A DNA stretch of 64,000 nucleotides. Origin: Pseudoxanthomonas sp. 3HH-4. Its GTDB lineage: Bacteria; Pseudomonadota; Gammaproteobacteria; Xanthomonadales; Xanthomonadaceae. The position numbers were made by a program, and so were the translations under genes. Below are positions 63,320 to 64,000 of the stretch, in pieces (position 1 is the stretch's first letter; every line of letters begins with the position of its first letter). The stretch is from the NCBI RefSeq assembly GCF_006716465.1, contig NZ_VFPB01000003.1, positions 186,001 through 250,000 on the forward strand, given 5' to 3'. The notes beneath the pieces are model-generated. The model was not told the origin of the DNA, searched no databases, and saw only the letters and a list, made by a program, of their open reading frames with translations.

Positions 63320-63381
63320 ACTCACTGGGGTTCCAACAGCCCGTGCCATAACCGACGTCGATTGAGCGAGGGATCCAAGCC

Positions 63382-64000
63382 ATGGCACAGCCGGAAATCT
63401 ACACCGAGCAGCAAATACACCAGGCCATCATCAACAATGAGATGTTCCTTGAATACATGCCAACCGTATCGTTGATGCAAGATCTGCGCTGCGTGGGCGC
63501 TGAGGCCTTGGTTCGCTGGAAACATCAAGGACAAATCATCGAGCCCATGGACTTCGTGCCCCTGGTGGAGAACACGCCCGTCGCTGGAGCACTGACTTAT
63601 TGGGTAATCGATCAGGTGGCAAAGGAACTCGGACCATGGCTTAAACAGTATCCTGGCGCTCAGATCGGCATCAACGTCCCGCCCAAAGTGCTGGGCCGCG
63701 GTGGTTTTGAGTATGTGGCCAGAACATCGAAGCTACTGGACTACCCAGGGTCCATTCTGCTCGAGGTAACCGAACGCGGCATCCCCGACAGGCTGGGCCT
63801 CGAAGAACTCAAGGAAGTATCGGACGAGGGCGTAGCGATCGGACTGGATGACATCGCCGCCCGCAGCCGCAACCTTCTGGTGTTGTTTCAGGCACCCGTG
63901 GATGTGATCAAGCTCGACAGGGAAGTAAGCCGCAGCATCGATGACAGTGGCCACAGTTCGCTGCTGCAGGAGTTGGCACCCCTGATCCAGGCCAGTGGTA
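63382..64000 (+). CDS. EAL-domain protein, N-terminal part (runs off right edge)
   Basis: 206 codons without a stop: MAQPEIYTEQQIHQAIINNE, then the EAL module with EALVRWKHQG, PMDFVPLVENTPVAGALTYW, INVPPKVLG, LLEVTERGIP, GLDDIAARSRN and VDVIKLDRE. The EAL, E-x-T-E and K-D residues are kept, but the usual DDFG appears as DDIA, so catalytic cyclic-di-GMP phosphodiesterase activity is uncertain. There is no GGDEF or sensor domain before it. The start lies 62 bp after the MscS gene, same strand. Confidence 0.85.
   Translation, partial: MAQPEIYTEQQIHQAIINNEMFLEYMPTVSLMQDLRCVGAEALVRWKHQGQIIEPMDFVPLVENTPVAGALTYWVIDQVAKELGPWLKQYPGAQIGINVPPKVLGRGGFEYVARTSKLLDYPGSILLEVTERGIPDRLGLEELKEVSDEGVAIGLDDIAARSRNLLVLFQAPVDVIKLDREVSRSIDDSGHSSLLQELAPLIQASG

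Overview
The window (about 60% G+C) looks like the chromosome of a gammaproteobacterium, most probably a member of the Xanthomonadales/Lysobacteraceae; a betaproteobacterium cannot be excluded. The inference rests on family content (YdeP-type oxidoreductase, CioAB-type bd oxidase, DUF6988, DUF5694, the TraD-like mobilisation family) and on the intergenic palindrome built around GATGGGTATCGCTA. It falls into two parts: an accessory island (about 1-32 kb) and a stress-response/alternative-respiration island (about 32-64 kb).

Accessory island. From the left: a DUF5343 gene pair, a secreted DUF5694 protein between two copies of a palindromic repeat, and a mobilisation module. That module is a MobA/MobL relaxase, an IncQ/MobQ-like oriT at 4262-4296 and a TraD-like accessory gene. 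Next come a 2470-residue SpvB/RHS polymorphic toxin with a JAMM-like C-terminal tip and a coupled lipoprotein, a DUF4236 protein, and a kinase/PP2C/vWA 'TerY-P' triad. After these lie DUF6988, RadC, a HEFGH putative metallopeptidase behind a palindromic operator, and a small cassette-like unit with perfect 14-bp inverted ends. The stretch 22.2-29.5 kb is bounded by two imperfect ~70-bp direct repeats with internal dyads. The left copy cuts off the 5' end of a second traD-like gene; the right copy lies 224 bp before a tyrosine recombinase. Between the repeats are a WYL-like gene, an OLD-family nuclease followed by a HEPN-motif protein, and a tightly overlapping four-gene operon: unknown protein, QueC-like PP-loop enzyme, XRE-ImmA/IrrE protease and PIN nuclease. 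This operon is my best candidate for an undescribed defence or toxin-antitoxin-like system.

Stress island. Genes here supply membrane repair (cardiolipin synthase), chaperones (DnaK, ClpB, CbpA, CbpM), redox protection (DoxX, peroxiredoxin, DsbA-like), and molybdenum-cofactor synthesis and maturation (MoaA, MoaB, MoeA, FdhD). They also supply a YdeP-type molybdopterin oxidoreductase, an NDH-2 dehydrogenase, a cyanide-insensitive-type bd oxidase with a tiny DUF2474 subunit, transporters and channels (OFA-family MFS, CDF, bestrophin, MscS), and a histidine kinase with an NtrC-like regulator. Four intergenic regions (clpB/doxX, ndh/46276, ydeP, MFS/fdhD) each carry a pair of GGACA-N3-TGTCC-type sites about 21-23 bp apart; one has an exact sigma-54 promoter (46112-46127). 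I infer one regulon controlled by the two-component system encoded within the island. The 3-methyladenine glycosylase gene at its left edge is broken by a one-base frameshift. The window ends inside an EAL-domain gene.
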